Positions 52,652-61,917 of a stretch of DNA of 64,000 nucleotides are shown here, in pieces. Below the pieces are notes generated by a model that saw only the letters and a list, made by a program, of their open reading frames with translations, did not search any database and had not been told where the DNA came from. The stretch is from Terriglobia bacterium. Its GTDB lineage: Bacteria > Acidobacteriota > Terriglobia > Versatilivoradales > Versatilivoraceae. The DNA is taken from the NCBI GenBank assembly GCA_951813285.1, contig OX638355.1:5044083-5108082 (forward strand), given 5' to 3'. Within the stretch, counting starts at the first letter, position 1, and every line of letters begins with the position of its first letter. The translations under genes and the position numbers were made by a program.

Positions 52652-55600
52652 ATGCCCGCACCCTCACACCTCTCCTCTCCCCCCCTTCTGTGGTTCCGCT
52701 TTTCCACAGCTCTTATCGCGTTATCCGGATTCTTTGTCTTGGCTCCTTACGCACATGCCCAGTGCGCCTCCGGCTTGTTTCCCAACTGGCGCCTCTGCGG
52801 CAGCGGCACCACCATTACCGAGGGAACCCAAGCCAGCATTTCGCTTTGGATTGCCCGCGGGACAGGCGTCGACGGCCAAGCTGCAAAATTTTCCATCACT
52901 GTATCCAGCTCTATCGCCGGGGGCGACCCGCTAAATACCTCCACGGGTACCATTGGCTCTACAGCCATCACAATCACCACTGCCACCTTCAACGTTTTTG
53001 CTCCGAACGACAGTGTTTACACGGGCCGGCGTAATTTTTCAATCAGCGCCAGCCGCATCGATCCGAATCCCCCCGAGGCTTCTTCGAGCGTCGCTACCTT
53101 TTCGGGAGTTATTACCGACGACGAATCTCCCCCTTCAATTACCTTGACTGCTTCGCCGACTTCCTGGAGCGAGTCGGCCAGCAGCGTATCCGTTTCCTTT
53201 ACCGCTACCTTGGGTGAAGCTATCGGCAAAAGCCTTTCTGTCACCTTCTCCGCCAGCGGCACTTCCGACTACAGCGTCAGCAGTTCCCAGACCCGCACGA
53301 TTTCCACCGGTTCCACAACAGCATCCGCGAGCCTCACCTTTACACCCGTTGACGACGACGTAGACGAGCCGAATATATCCATCACCGCACGCGCCGCCTC
53401 CAACGACAGCGGCATCGGCTCGGCCACTGTAACGCTGACCCAGCGCGACAACGACACCAGCGAGGCGCTCTCCTTCACCAAGACCGCGGTCTCGGTTCCT
53501 GAAGGAGGCACAGCCAGCTATTCGGTCAGTCTGGCTACACGGCCCACTGGGACCGTGACGGTCGCAGTGTCGCGATCCTCTGGAGATTCGGATCTCACCG
53601 TCATGCCGGCTTCGCTCACCTTCACGACCACGAACTGGAGTCAGGGGCAGCAGGTGACCGTCTCGGCCGCCGAGGACCTGGACCTCGCCGATGGTCAAGC
53701 CACCATCTCTCACTCCGCCTCGGGAGGCGGCTACAGCTCGATTTCGGGGAATGTGACCGCCACCGAAGATGACGACGACACCGCCGCCCTCTCCTTCACC
53801 AGGACCTCCCTGTCGGTCTCCGAAGGGGCCTCGGCGACCTACAAGGTCAGCCTGGCCTATGAACCGAGCGCTTCGGTAACGGTGACGGTTTCCCGGTCCT
53901 CGGGCGACACGGACCTCACCGTCAACAAGAGCTCGCTGACTTTCACCACCTCTAATTGGAATACCGGCCAGGAAGTCACTGTCTCCGCGGCCGAGGATCT
54001 GGACGGCCTCAACGGCCAGGCCACCATTCGACATACGGCCTCAGGCGGTGATTACGGCAGCGTCACCGGTGACGTGACCGTTACCGAAAGCGACAACGAC
54101 TCGCCGGGCCTCTCATTCACCAAGACCTCGCTCACGGTCGCCGAAGGCGGCACGGCGACCTACAAGGTGAGCTTGGCCTATCAGCCCGTCTCGACGGTCG
54201 CCGTTGTCATCACCCGCGCATCGGGCGATCCCGACCTGTCGGTAGAACCGGCTTCGCTCACCTTCATCACCACCAACTGGAATACCGCCCAGCAGGTCAC
54301 CGTCTCGGGCGCCGAAGACGACGATCTGGCCGACGGCAGCGCCACCATCCGCCATTCCGCCCTTGGCGGCGGCTACGACTCGGTCGCTGCCGACGTGACC
54401 ACCACCGAAGATGACAATGACTCGGGCGGCATGGTGTTTTCGTCAAGCTCGGTAACTGTCCCCGAAGGCGGCAGCCGGGTCTACACGATCCGCCTGGCTC
54501 ATAAGCCCATCGCTTCGGTTACGGTCGCCGTCTCGAAGTCGTCGGGAGACTCGGACCTGACCGTTTCCCCCGCCTCGCTCACCTTCATGACTACCAACTG
54601 GAATACCGGCCAGGAGGTGACCGTCTCGGCCGCAGATGACACCGACACAACCAACGGGACCGCCACCATCGCTCACAGCGCCTCCGGAGGCGGCTACATG
54701 GCCGTCACCGGCGACGTCAATGTAACCGAAAGCGACAACGACGCTCCCGGCCTCACCCTGTCCGACACCTCGCCCTCGGTTCGCGAGGGACACATGACGA
54801 TCTACACGCTCAGCCTGGCGGCCCAGCCGAGCACCACCGTAACGGTGACGCTGACGACGACCGGCGATCCGGACCTCTCCGTCAGTCCGACATCGCTGAC
54901 GTTTACGACCACCAACTGGAATCAGACCCAGGACATCACCGTCTCGGCCAGGGAGGACGAGGACTTGGTTGACGGCACCGCCACCCTCACCCACAGCGCC
55001 TCCGGCGGCGGCTACGACTCGATCACAGTCGACACCACCGCCATGGAAATTGACAACGACACCGCCACCTCACCCGATCCCGCGTACAACGGCATAGGGA
55101 TCGACGACCTTGAAGTGATTGTTGGCGACGACGATCAGATTGTGAGCTCCGCCATTCTGTCCCTCGATGACCAGGAAATCGCCGAAGGCGAGGCTTCCGC
55201 CATCGTTACCGTCACCGCCACTCTTGATGCTGTCACCACCTCCGAGATCACCATCTCCCTCTCCCTTGGTGGAACCGCTTCCGCCCAGGATTACGACGTA
55301 GGGGGCGAGCACACCATTACGATCGATGCCGGTGAGGACCGCGGCCAAACCGTTCTTACCTTTGTCCCCCTCGATGACGCCCTGGTTGAAGGCACGGAGA
55401 CCATCATCATCAACGGCAGCGCCCCCGACCTGGTCATTACGCAAACCACTCTCAACCTCCTTGACGACGATACCGCCGTAGGAGAGGCCGTCGGAACGCT
55501 TTCAGTCGACCTCGACCGCATTGCCGAATCCGCGCGGGACACGCTTGTTACCGTGACCCTCACGCTCGAGGACGACTTTACCTTTGACGAGCTCCGCACA

Positions 55601-56062
55601 TTTGAAGTCGCCGTGCGGGGAACCGGCCAAGACAATGCTGTCGACTTCGCCCCAGTCGCCCCCATCACCCTGACCTTGCTCACCAATGTTTCCACCGCAC
55701 AAAGCACTTTCGTTCTGCGACCCGAAAACGACCTGGTTGATGAAGTCGACGAAACCCTTACTCTCGCCGTTGTCGAGAGTCCTCTGCCTGTCAATTCAAC
55801 ACAGATCACACTCGTTGACGATGACGCTCCACCCACGGGTATTTCGCTTTCCCTAGACGATCCCGATATCGTCGAAGGAGAGCCTTCAACCGATATCACT
55901 CTTACCGCCAGAGTCGAGGGCGGCACCACCTACGCTCGCCCCACTACCGTTTCTCTGTCCCTTGGCGGAACCGCACTGAGGGAGCCCGGGCAGATTACAC
56001 CGTTTCCGGCTCCCTGGCCGTCACTGTACCTGCCGGCCAGGGCTTGGCCACTACCGTCCTGA
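52652..56062 (+). CDS. Calx-beta-repeat exported protein, N-terminal part of a frameshifted autotransporter
   Basis: About 1136 residues are coded before a frameshift. A signal peptide (STALIALSGFFVLAPYAHA, cut before QC) leads into an N-terminal beta domain. Five tandem repeats of about 106-108 residues follow, each with the pattern 'SFTKTxxxVxEGGxxxYxVSL' and 'DLTVxPxSLTFTTTNW', then further Calx-beta domains (SLGGTAxxxDYxV ... DDxxVEGxET). Such proteins are secreted, bind Ca2+ and often carry a C-terminal beta barrel. Near 55990 the frame shifts and the last 25 codons (REPGQITPFPAPWPSLYLPA) are out of phase. The real continuation is at 56044-56967. The ATG at 52652 is the likely start; an in-frame upstream start at 52616 is possible. 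Confidence 0.8.
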   Translation: MPAPSHLSSPPLLWFRFSTALIALSGFFVLAPYAHAQCASGLFPNWRLCGSGTTITEGTQASISLWIARGTGVDGQAAKFSITVSSSIAGGDPLNTSTGTIGSTAITITTATFNVFAPNDSVYTGRRNFSISASRIDPNPPEASSSVATFSGVITDDESPPSITLTASPTSWSESASSVSVSFTATLGEAIGKSLSVTFSASGTSDYSVSSSQTRTISTGSTTASASLTFTPVDDDVDEPNISITARAASNDSGIGSATVTLTQRDNDTSEALSFTKTAVSVPEGGTASYSVSLATRPTGTVTVAVSRSSGDSDLTVMPASLTFTTTNWSQGQQVTVSAAEDLDLADGQATISHSASGGGYSSISGNVTATEDDDDTAALSFTRTSLSVSEGASATYKVSLAYEPSASVTVTVSRSSGDTDLTVNKSSLTFTTSNWNTGQEVTVSAAEDLDGLNGQATIRHTASGGDYGSVTGDVTVTESDNDSPGLSFTKTSLTVAEGGTATYKVSLAYQPVSTVAVVITRASGDPDLSVEPASLTFITTNWNTAQQVTVSGAEDDDLADGSATIRHSALGGGYDSVAADVTTTEDDNDSGGMVFSSSSVTVPEGGSRVYTIRLAHKPIASVTVAVSKSSGDSDLTVSPASLTFMTTNWNTGQEVTVSAADDTDTTNGTATIAHSASGGGYMAVTGDVNVTESDNDAPGLTLSDTSPSVREGHMTIYTLSLAAQPSTTVTVTLTTTGDPDLSVSPTSLTFTTTNWNQTQDITVSAREDEDLVDGTATLTHSASGGGYDSITVDTTAMEIDNDTATSPDPAYNGIGIDDLEVIVGDDDQIVSSAILSLDDQEIAEGEASAIVTVTATLDAVTTSEITISLSLGGTASAQDYDVGGEHTITIDAGEDRGQTVLTFVPLDDALVEGTETIIINGSAPDLVITQTTLNLLDDDTAVGEAVGTLSVDLDRIAESARDTLVTVTLTLEDDFTFDELRTFEVAVRGTGQDNAVDFAPVAPITLTLLTNVSTAQSTFVLRPENDLVDEVDETLTLAVVESPLPVNSTQITLVDDDAPPTGISLSLDDPDIVEGEPSTDITLTARVEGGTTYARPTTVSLSLGGTALREPGQITPFPAPWPSLYLPARAWPLPS
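53461..55065 (+). repeat. Five tandem about 320-bp coding repeats (Calx-beta-like)
   Basis: Units begin near 53461, 53785, 54102, 54427 and 54749. They keep the same amino-acid pattern (EGG...VSL...SGDxDLTV...SLTFTTTNW...VTVSA...ASGGGY...) with more DNA divergence, so the array is old rather than newly amplified. Confidence 0.85.
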
Positions 56063-56967
56063 CCTTCACGCCCATCGATGACACGCGAGACGAACTGGAC
56101 GAGACGATCGACATTGCCGGCACAACTCCCGGGGGCCTGTCCGTCACTCCAACGTCGGTGACGTTGATTGACAATGACGAATCCCTCCTCACCCTCCGGG
56201 CTGAGCCACGCCGCCTGCAGGAAGACGCCGGTCCGACGCCCGTCACGCTCACGGTTGCCGTTCGCAGCGGCACACCCTACGACGAGGATCTTTCCATCTC
56301 TCTGGAATTTGCAGGCAGCGCCGGACGAACCCTCGATTACACCCTGGCCGGACCCTTCACCTTTACGCTTCGCGCCGGCGACGTGGCCGCAACGACTTCA
56401 ATGACCGTTACCCCCATTAACGACACTCTTGACGAGCCCGACGAGACCCTCGAAATCGTGGGCAACGCTGGTGTCGGCTACACCAGCACCGCCGTTGTCT
56501 TGATTGTCGACAACGATATCCCGCCGGCGCGGATCCACCTTACCGCTACTCCCGCCACCCTGGCCGAGACCGCGCCGGCCACTCGCGTTCTGCTTGAGGC
56601 CCGCGTAGAAGGCAACACGGCCTTTTCCACCGACACTGAAATCACTCTTGCGCTCGAGGGGTCGGCCGTCGCCACCGTTGACTACGATGCGGGCGGAGCA
56701 AGCGTCCCCCTCATACTTCCTGCCGGCCGCCTGAGCATTACCCGGGAGCTCAACATCACTCCCATTGACGATCCTCACCCCGAAGGTTCAGAGCAGATCC
56801 TCATCACTGGCACTACCCTCGTTCGTGTCCTGCCGGCGACCATTACCCTCCTCGACGATGACGGCGCGGATTTGACCATCAGCTTTACTCAGCTCGAGTA
56901 TGCCGCCAACGAGTACGGACCGCCGGCCACCGTGGTCGTTACCGTCACGCCGGCCGCCGTGAGGTGA
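56044..56967 (+). pseudogene. Calx-beta autotransporter, second frame segment
   Basis: This is the continuation of the gene at 52652 after the first frameshift (the true phase picks up at ADYTVSGSLAVTVPAGQGLA near 55990). It codes further Calx-beta domains with FTPIDDTRDELDETIDIAG and SLEFAGSAGRTLDYTLAGPF. It ends at a TGA (56965-56967) caused by a second frameshift. The next phase goes on as LSFSHIGGVATEDYRGVPEA. On its own it has no plausible start or signal peptide. Confidence 0.7.
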
Positions 56968-57546
56968 TTGACCTTTCTTTTTCTCACATTGGAGGCGTTG
57001 CCACTGAGGACTACCGCGGAGTTCCTGAAGCGATTGTCTTTGAGCCTGGTGATGACGCTGTTACCTTCGTCGTGGAAGCCTTGCCCGACCAGGTCTACGA
57101 ATCCGGGGAGCGCATTCGCCTGCGCCTCAGCTCCCTTTCCATTCAGGTTTCCTTTCAGCCTTTTGCGGCGGCCACCGTCCTGCTTGTGGAACAGCGCTCC
57201 ACTCAGGAGTTTTCCCGGGAAACCCGTACCGTCTTGGCACTTTCTTCCCGCGCCTGGTCCGACAGCGTTCAATCAGCCCTTGAAGAGCGCTTCGCCCGCA
57301 CTCGACAAACCGAAGAATGGGGAAGCTGGCAGCCCGACTACCGGGAGCCCCCCGGTCCGACAACCCGGGCCCCGATCCACCGTCCCTCTTTCCCAACCCG
57401 CCGGTCATGCCGATCGCATCATTCCCGGCGACTGGCTGGCCGCCTGGAGGCAAAAGAACGAGCGTCGCAATATGGGCCTGATCGAGCCCCGTCTTTCGCT
57501 TCGCAAGATCCTTGCGAAGCTTAAAGGTTGGCGGCCCGTCCTGTGA
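56964..57546 (+). pseudogene. Calx-beta autotransporter, linker segment with further frame breaks
   Basis: One frame codes the last repeat and linker (FEPGDDAVTFVVEALPDQVY, then RETRTVLALSSRAWSDSVQS). It passes near 57380 into another (SQPAGHADRIIPGDWLAAWR), which ends at a TGA at 57544-57546. Both pieces resemble the helical linker that precedes an autotransporter barrel. Two more breaks are therefore needed to join the passenger to the barrel. Confidence 0.65.
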
Positions 57547-58491
57547 GCAGAAGGTTCTACCCATCACTTCTCTGGACGCGCCCAGGCGCTCGACTACCAT
57601 GGAGCCTTTCAGGCCGCCCACGTGGGCCTCGATCTTCACTCCGGGAAAAAGACCTTGATTGGCGCCTCGGTTATGCGCGGCCGTTCCAGCATGGATTACT
57701 CCAACGGCCAGGGGCTCGATGGTTCCACCCAAGCCACGCTCTACACCATCCACCCCTATCTCCACTTTCAAGCCCATGACCGTGTCACGGTCTGGACCGC
57801 TGGCGGCCTGGGCTTCGCTCCCCTCACCTTGCAGGAGCTGGACCGCGACCACGATCTTTCAGGTTCCGCCCGCATGGCCGCCGGCGGCGTCCGGATCCGC
57901 GCCAAGAACTGGGACCGCCGGGAGCTGGCAATCCGCACCGATGCGGACATTGCCTGGATCGGTGCACCGCTCCCAGCCGAAAGCGTCACTCTTGGCGGCC
58001 ATGCCGCCAGACTCCGTTTCCTCGCCGAACTCACTCAAACCTTTCGCCTCTTCGGCCAGGCGCTCATAGCCGCCGGCGAGGCCGGCGGCCGACTCGACCG
58101 CGGAGGCGGCCACCGAGGTGTAGGCGGCGAAGCCGGCGCCCGGCTCACTTGGCGCAAACCCGAAAAAGGCCTCGATTTTTCCGCTCACGCCAACTCGCTT
58201 CTCTGGCATCAATCGGCCTTCGGCCTTTGGGGCGCCGGCGTCCAGGCAAGCTGGGATCCCGGAGCCGACGAACGAGGCCTGGTTCTACGCTTTGCCTCCG
58301 GACGCGGCCCCCGGGAGGGCCGCATACGGATTTTCCACGATTCTCTCGACGCCCTTGCTGTGGCCGGCCCCCAGGACCTCGCTATCGAGCTCGAGGCGGC
58401 CTACGGCCACAACTTCGGCCGGCGGCTCGCTACCGTAACCTTCCGTCTTCGAGGCACCACTGGTTGGGCCGTTGCTATCGATTTACGCTGA
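57547..58491 (+). pseudogene. Autotransporter-type beta-barrel, C-terminal segment
   Basis: The frame is open from just after the TGA at 57544 (first usable start codon GTG at 57622) to a TGA at 58491. It shows alternating amphipathic strands of an outer-membrane barrel, from HVGLDLHSGKKTLIGASVMR to the final strand LATVTFRLRGTTGWAVAIDL. It contains the pattern GGxRxRAKNWDRRELAIRTD found in many such C-terminal domains. It is the translocator end of the protein that begins at 52652, now separated by frameshifts. Confidence 0.72.
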
Positions 58492-58881
58492 GCGGCAGAT
58501 CCACCCCTCGCCTCTTCACTTGGCATTGAGCCGCCTGCTGCTGGCCATCATGGATACCCGCTACTCCAACTTCTATCGCGCATCCGGAAGTCCTCTTCCT
58601 CTCTCCCTTTTAGCTCCCGGCCCGCTGCCTCTCTTTTCTGCCCTACCCTCATGGCTTCCTCTATCGTCCTACGGCTTTTCATGTGCCATTCCTGCCTTTG
58701 CCCTGCAGCGGGTCCGCTTTGTTCCGCGCATTCCTCCCACCAGAGAATCTGTCAGTCGTACTGCCGTGCCGGCCCTTTCCGTCCCCGCCTTGGCTGCACG
58801 GCTCTCCCTCTCTGGCTTCACTCGTTTTCACCAGTCTTGGGTGAGCGAAAACGCTCGAAACCAATCAAAGGAGATCAAACA
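58492..58881. other. Intergenic region, pyrimidine-rich
   Basis: This 390-bp stretch has many C/T-rich runs. The open frames that cross it give no protein-like sequence. It probably holds the promoter of the next small gene; nothing else was seen. Confidence 0.4.
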
Positions 58882-59127
58882 ATGGCAAACACACAAAAAC
58901 CCGTGGAAGTCCGAATCGGCGCCATCAAGGCCACCATCTGGCAGAACGAAACAGAGGCCGGGCCGCGACACAACGCCACCTTTTCGCGTCTCTACAAGGA
59001 CGGTGACGAGTGGAAGAGCACTTCCAGCTTCGGCCGCGACGACCTCCTGGTCCTCGCCAAGGTCGCCGACCTTGCCCACTCCCGCATCTTCGCCCTCCAG
59101 CAAGCGGCTCAATCGCAAGCCGACTGA
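58882..59127 (+). CDS. Small conserved-looking protein of unknown function
   Basis: This 81-residue protein begins MANTQKPVEVRIGAIKATIW and contains RHNATFSRLYKDGDEWKSTS followed by FGRDDLLVLAKVADLAHSRI. I recall this pattern as a widespread short family often found near mobile or accessory genes, but I know no function. An AAAGGAG site stands in front of the ATG at 58882, and a good hairpin terminator follows the gene. The larger overlapping frame (58472-59401) is in another phase here and is a shadow. Confidence 0.75.
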   Translation: MANTQKPVEVRIGAIKATIWQNETEAGPRHNATFSRLYKDGDEWKSTSSFGRDDLLVLAKVADLAHSRIFALQQAAQSQAD

Positions 59128-59136
59128 CGTCTTCAA

Positions 59137-59168
59137 GGCGGCGGGGCCTGGCTCCGCCGCCTCTTTTT
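59137..59168 (+). terminator. Rho-independent terminator
   Basis: GGCGGCGG (59137-59144) pairs with CCGCCGCC (59154-59161), followed by TCTTTTT. It lies 9 bases after the stop of the 81-residue gene. Confidence 0.8.
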
Positions 59169-59242
59169 CTTCATACTCAAACACGAAACCAACACCTTTC
59201 CAGACCACAAGAAGAGAGCTCCGCTCTTTGGGAGCACAGCAA

Positions 59243-59469
59243 ATGAGCGAACTCAATCGGGAGCATCTGTTTTCACCCAGTTCCTTGCAGTCGGTTGAAG
59301 ACGCATCCAAGGCCGGCGATCCCCATGCTCAGCTCAGACTGGGTGACGCTCACCATTTCGGCGACGGCGTACTGAAAGACGATCGGGATGCGGTTATCTG
59401 ATATCGCAAGGCTGCAGGCGCAGGACACGCCAAGGCACAGGCTGCTGCCGAACACCTCGCCCCTTCGTG
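59243..59469 (+). pseudogene. Sel1-repeat protein interrupted by a TGA codon
   Basis: From ATG 59243 the frame codes MSELNREHLFSPSSLQSVED and one Sel1 repeat (AGDPHAQLRLGDAHHFGDGV ... KDDRDAVI). A TGA at 59399-59401 follows, and then the repeat simply goes on: YRKAAGAGHAKAQAAAEHL to a stop at 59467-59469. In Sel1 repeats a tryptophan normally stands where the TGA is (AVxWYRKAA), so a TGG-to-TGA change is the likely cause. With readthrough it would be 74-75 residues. Confidence 0.6.
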
Positions 59470-59550
59470 ACTCAAGGAGCGCTTGACTTCAGAAGTGAAT
59501 CGAGGCATAACCATTGCAATATCCTCCCTCACACGTTGTGGAGCACGACA

Positions 59551-60168
59551 ATGACAACCGTGGCCGGAACTCCAACTACCCAACAGCCCACGGAACACGA
59601 AGACCTCTACAATTCCGATCACTACACATGGGCCAAGCGCCAAGCGGCGGCCTTTCTCGGTCGCGATTTTGACGCCATCGATTGGGAGAATGTCACTAAG
59701 GAGATTGATGCCTTGGTTACAGGCCATGAAAGCGCTCTGAAAAGTCAGTACGTCCGCATCATGGAGCACTTCTTGAAAATTCAATACTGGGAAGCGAGCG
59801 ATACGGATCCCGTAGCTCGTTGGGAAATTTCCATAGAAAACGCTCGCATCGAAATCAACACGTTATTGGAAGACAATCCCGGTCTCAGGCCTGGTGCAGA
59901 GGATTTATTCCGAAGAGCCTGGAATACGGCCAAACTTAAAGCAGTTGCCGTTTTGGTTAACTCCAGTACTGCCCGCATCGCCAATCCTGGTATTCGCTGG
60001 CGCGAACAAAAACGCCTCAGACGCGAATGGGCCGAGGTGCTTCCCTCCCGCAATCCCTACACTCTTCTCCAAGCGCAAGACCGTGACTGGAGCCCTCAGC
60101 CGGTTCGAGTACATAACCGGCCGGCCACCCGCTATCATCCGCCCTCCCGCTCTGATTGGACACGCTGA
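59551..60168 (+). CDS. DUF29 family protein
   Basis: This 205-residue protein has the DUF29 pattern DLYNSDHYTWAKRQAAAFLG (about residues 18-37) and FDAIDWENVTKEIDAL, then a long helical part (QYVRIMEHFLKIQYW). The last 30 residues are basic and probably unstructured. DUF29 genes often come in several copies in genomes with many mobile elements; no activity is known. The ATG at 59551 is used although the frame is open further upstream. It lies downstream of the Sel1 remnant and upstream of the TIR gene. Confidence 0.8.
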   Translation: MTTVAGTPTTQQPTEHEDLYNSDHYTWAKRQAAAFLGRDFDAIDWENVTKEIDALVTGHESALKSQYVRIMEHFLKIQYWEASDTDPVARWEISIENARIEINTLLEDNPGLRPGAEDLFRRAWNTAKLKAVAVLVNSSTARIANPGIRWREQKRLRREWAEVLPSRNPYTLLQAQDRDWSPQPVRVHNRPATRYHPPSRSDWTR

Positions 60169-60354
60169 CATTCTCCCTGCTATGCGCACATGCATATTTG
60201 TGCGCTTGCGCAGAAGCGTCATCTCGCGTCAGCGTAATTGCAGGCCCCCACACTGGGCCGGGTTCTGCAGCGACTTGGTCGAGCTGGGCCAGGCCGCTGC
60301 AGCAAATAGGACCGCCGCTGGCCTTCAGCACGACATCCATTTGGAGGAAAACTA

Positions 60355-61179
60355 ATGAAAGTGTTTATCAGTTGGTCGGGACAGCACAGCAAGAAGCTTG
60401 GCGAAGCTCTTCGTGACTGGCTACCTGGAGTTCTTCAACTCGTTAGGCCGTACTTCACTCCATCAGATTTAGACAAAGGAACACGTTGGCCAGCCGATGT
60501 TTCAAAGGAACTTTCAGAATCACAGATCGGCATCCTTTGCATCACACAGGACAACATTCACAGTGATTGGATTCTTTTCGAAGCTGGCGCTCTATCTAAG
60601 AGCTTGGAACAGTCTCATGTTTGTCCAGTCTTGTTTGGAATCACTAACAACGACCTTGCGGGTCCGCTAAAGCAGTTTCAAACAACGGAATTCGCTAAGG
60701 ATGATATGCACCGACTGCTCAGTCTCATCAACAAACGACTCGGCGAAGACAAACTACCGCAGAAGACGCTTGATACGGTGTTCAAGAAGTGGTGGCCAGA
60801 TCTTGAAGGAAAGATTAATGAGATCCTCGCAAAGGTAGGCGACCCGGAAACGCCGCTTCGCTCAGACAGAGATTTGTTAGAAGAGATTCTTCAGCTAAGC
60901 AGAGCGGGCGCACGAATTCGGAGAGACTCAGGCCTACCAATCGGTTTGATCCCTAGACTGCTGAGTCATTACATCGCATTGCATGATCAGCAAGTCGAGG
61001 GGAATGGAGGCTATCAGGCAACTCTAGACTGTTTGAAGAACATGCATCGAGCAGTTGAATATCTCGCCAGACATTACACGGCAAACCATCCTGACGTGAA
61101 CGAATTGATCGATAGGTTTAACGACCTTTCTTACACAGCAGTAGAGAAGAGTGAAAGCGGTGACGACATACCATTCTAA
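60355..61179 (+). CDS. TIR-domain protein
   Basis: The 274-residue protein starts with a TIR_2-type domain. KVFISWSG forms the first strand, the region PSDLDKGTRWPADVSKELSE is at about 36-55, and WILFEAGALSK carries the likely catalytic glutamate E76 of NAD+-consuming TIR enzymes. The C-terminal half (about 165-274) is helical and unassigned. Bacterial TIR proteins serve as NADases or signal-molecule makers in phage defence (for example Thoeris), but no Thoeris partner is next to this gene. The ATG at 60355 has a GGAGGA site. Confidence 0.88.
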   Translation: MKVFISWSGQHSKKLGEALRDWLPGVLQLVRPYFTPSDLDKGTRWPADVSKELSESQIGILCITQDNIHSDWILFEAGALSKSLEQSHVCPVLFGITNNDLAGPLKQFQTTEFAKDDMHRLLSLINKRLGEDKLPQKTLDTVFKKWWPDLEGKINEILAKVGDPETPLRSDRDLLEEILQLSRAGARIRRDSGLPIGLIPRLLSHYIALHDQQVEGNGGYQATLDCLKNMHRAVEYLARHYTANHPDVNELIDRFNDLSYTAVEKSESGDDIPF

Positions 61180-61387
61180 TAGTGTCGCTGCATTTACGGA
61201 CCACCACACATTTGCTCTTGTGCTACCAGCAGGGGCTGTGACCGGCCGGGTGCTTCAGTGGCTATGGTAGCGCTGTTCTCAGGCCTTACTGCACAGCTTG
61301 CGGGGGCTGTTGTCTACAAGGTCTATCGAAGAGTCTGGAATGTTCTCTTCGGTTGACTATGTTAAGCTCTAGTCAAGAGAAAAGACC

Positions 61388-61645
61388 ATGGCCACCTACA
61401 CCATCGATACTCACGCCACCATCCGAGAGCTTGAAGACGCCGGCATGGATTCCCGCCAGGCCGAAGTCGTGGTTGCCGCCATCAGTCGTTCGGATGCCGA
61501 GCTGGCCACTAAAGCAGATCTCAGGGCAGAGATCGCTGGCGTCAAGGCCGAGATCGCCGGTTTGAAAGCGGATCTTAGGATCATCAAGTACTTCTTCGGG
61601 CCAGCCATCATCCTCCTGCTGCTCAAGATCGCCTTCTTCTCCTGA
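61388..61645 (+). CDS. Short coiled-coil protein with C-terminal membrane anchor (DUF1640-like)
   Basis: This 85-residue protein has an N-terminal helix (THATIRELEDAGMDSRQAEV), a coiled-coil with regular repeats (ADLRAEIAGVKAEIAGLKAD) and a single membrane helix at the C-terminus (YFFGPAIILLLLKIAFF). The layout is that of the DUF1640/CCDC90 group common in proteobacteria-like genomes and elsewhere. Function unknown. Confidence 0.7.
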   Translation: MATYTIDTHATIRELEDAGMDSRQAEVVVAAISRSDAELATKADLRAEIAGVKAEIAGLKADLRIIKYFFGPAIILLLLKIAFFS

Positions 61646-61684
61646 CCCCGCCCGGCTCAATCGCCACGAAAGGTACAAATAGAG

Positions 61685-61900
61685 ATGTCAACAAATAAGT
61701 CCATGACACTCACAGAGGCCGCTAACAGGAGTAGGATGCCACCTGTTTCCCTGCTTGAGCGGACGCAGTCCACCAACTCGCGCGTTGTGCCTTATCGCGA
61801 GTCATACCGAGATCGTACGACCTGGACAGAATCACCTGCCTCGTACTTACAGCGTGCGGCTGAGGACGCCGAAAAGCGTCGAGTTCAGCCGGATCAATAG
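61685..61900 (+). CDS. Hypothetical small protein
   Basis: This 71-residue hydrophilic frame (MSTNKSMTLTEAANRSRMPP ...) ends just before the IS630 left end. A weak AAAGG lies 12-13 bases before the ATG. It has normal amino-acid use but no recognisable motif. Confidence 0.35.
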   Translation: MSTNKSMTLTEAANRSRMPPVSLLERTQSTNSRVVPYRESYRDRTTWTESPASYLQRAAEDAEKRRVQPDQ

Positions 61901-61917
61901 ACTGCCCACCTATTGTA

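Noticed and set aside
58472..59401. 309-residue plus-strand frame
   Set aside because: Most of it is out of phase with the 81-residue gene and low-complexity; only its last part (from 59243) is a real Sel1 fragment.
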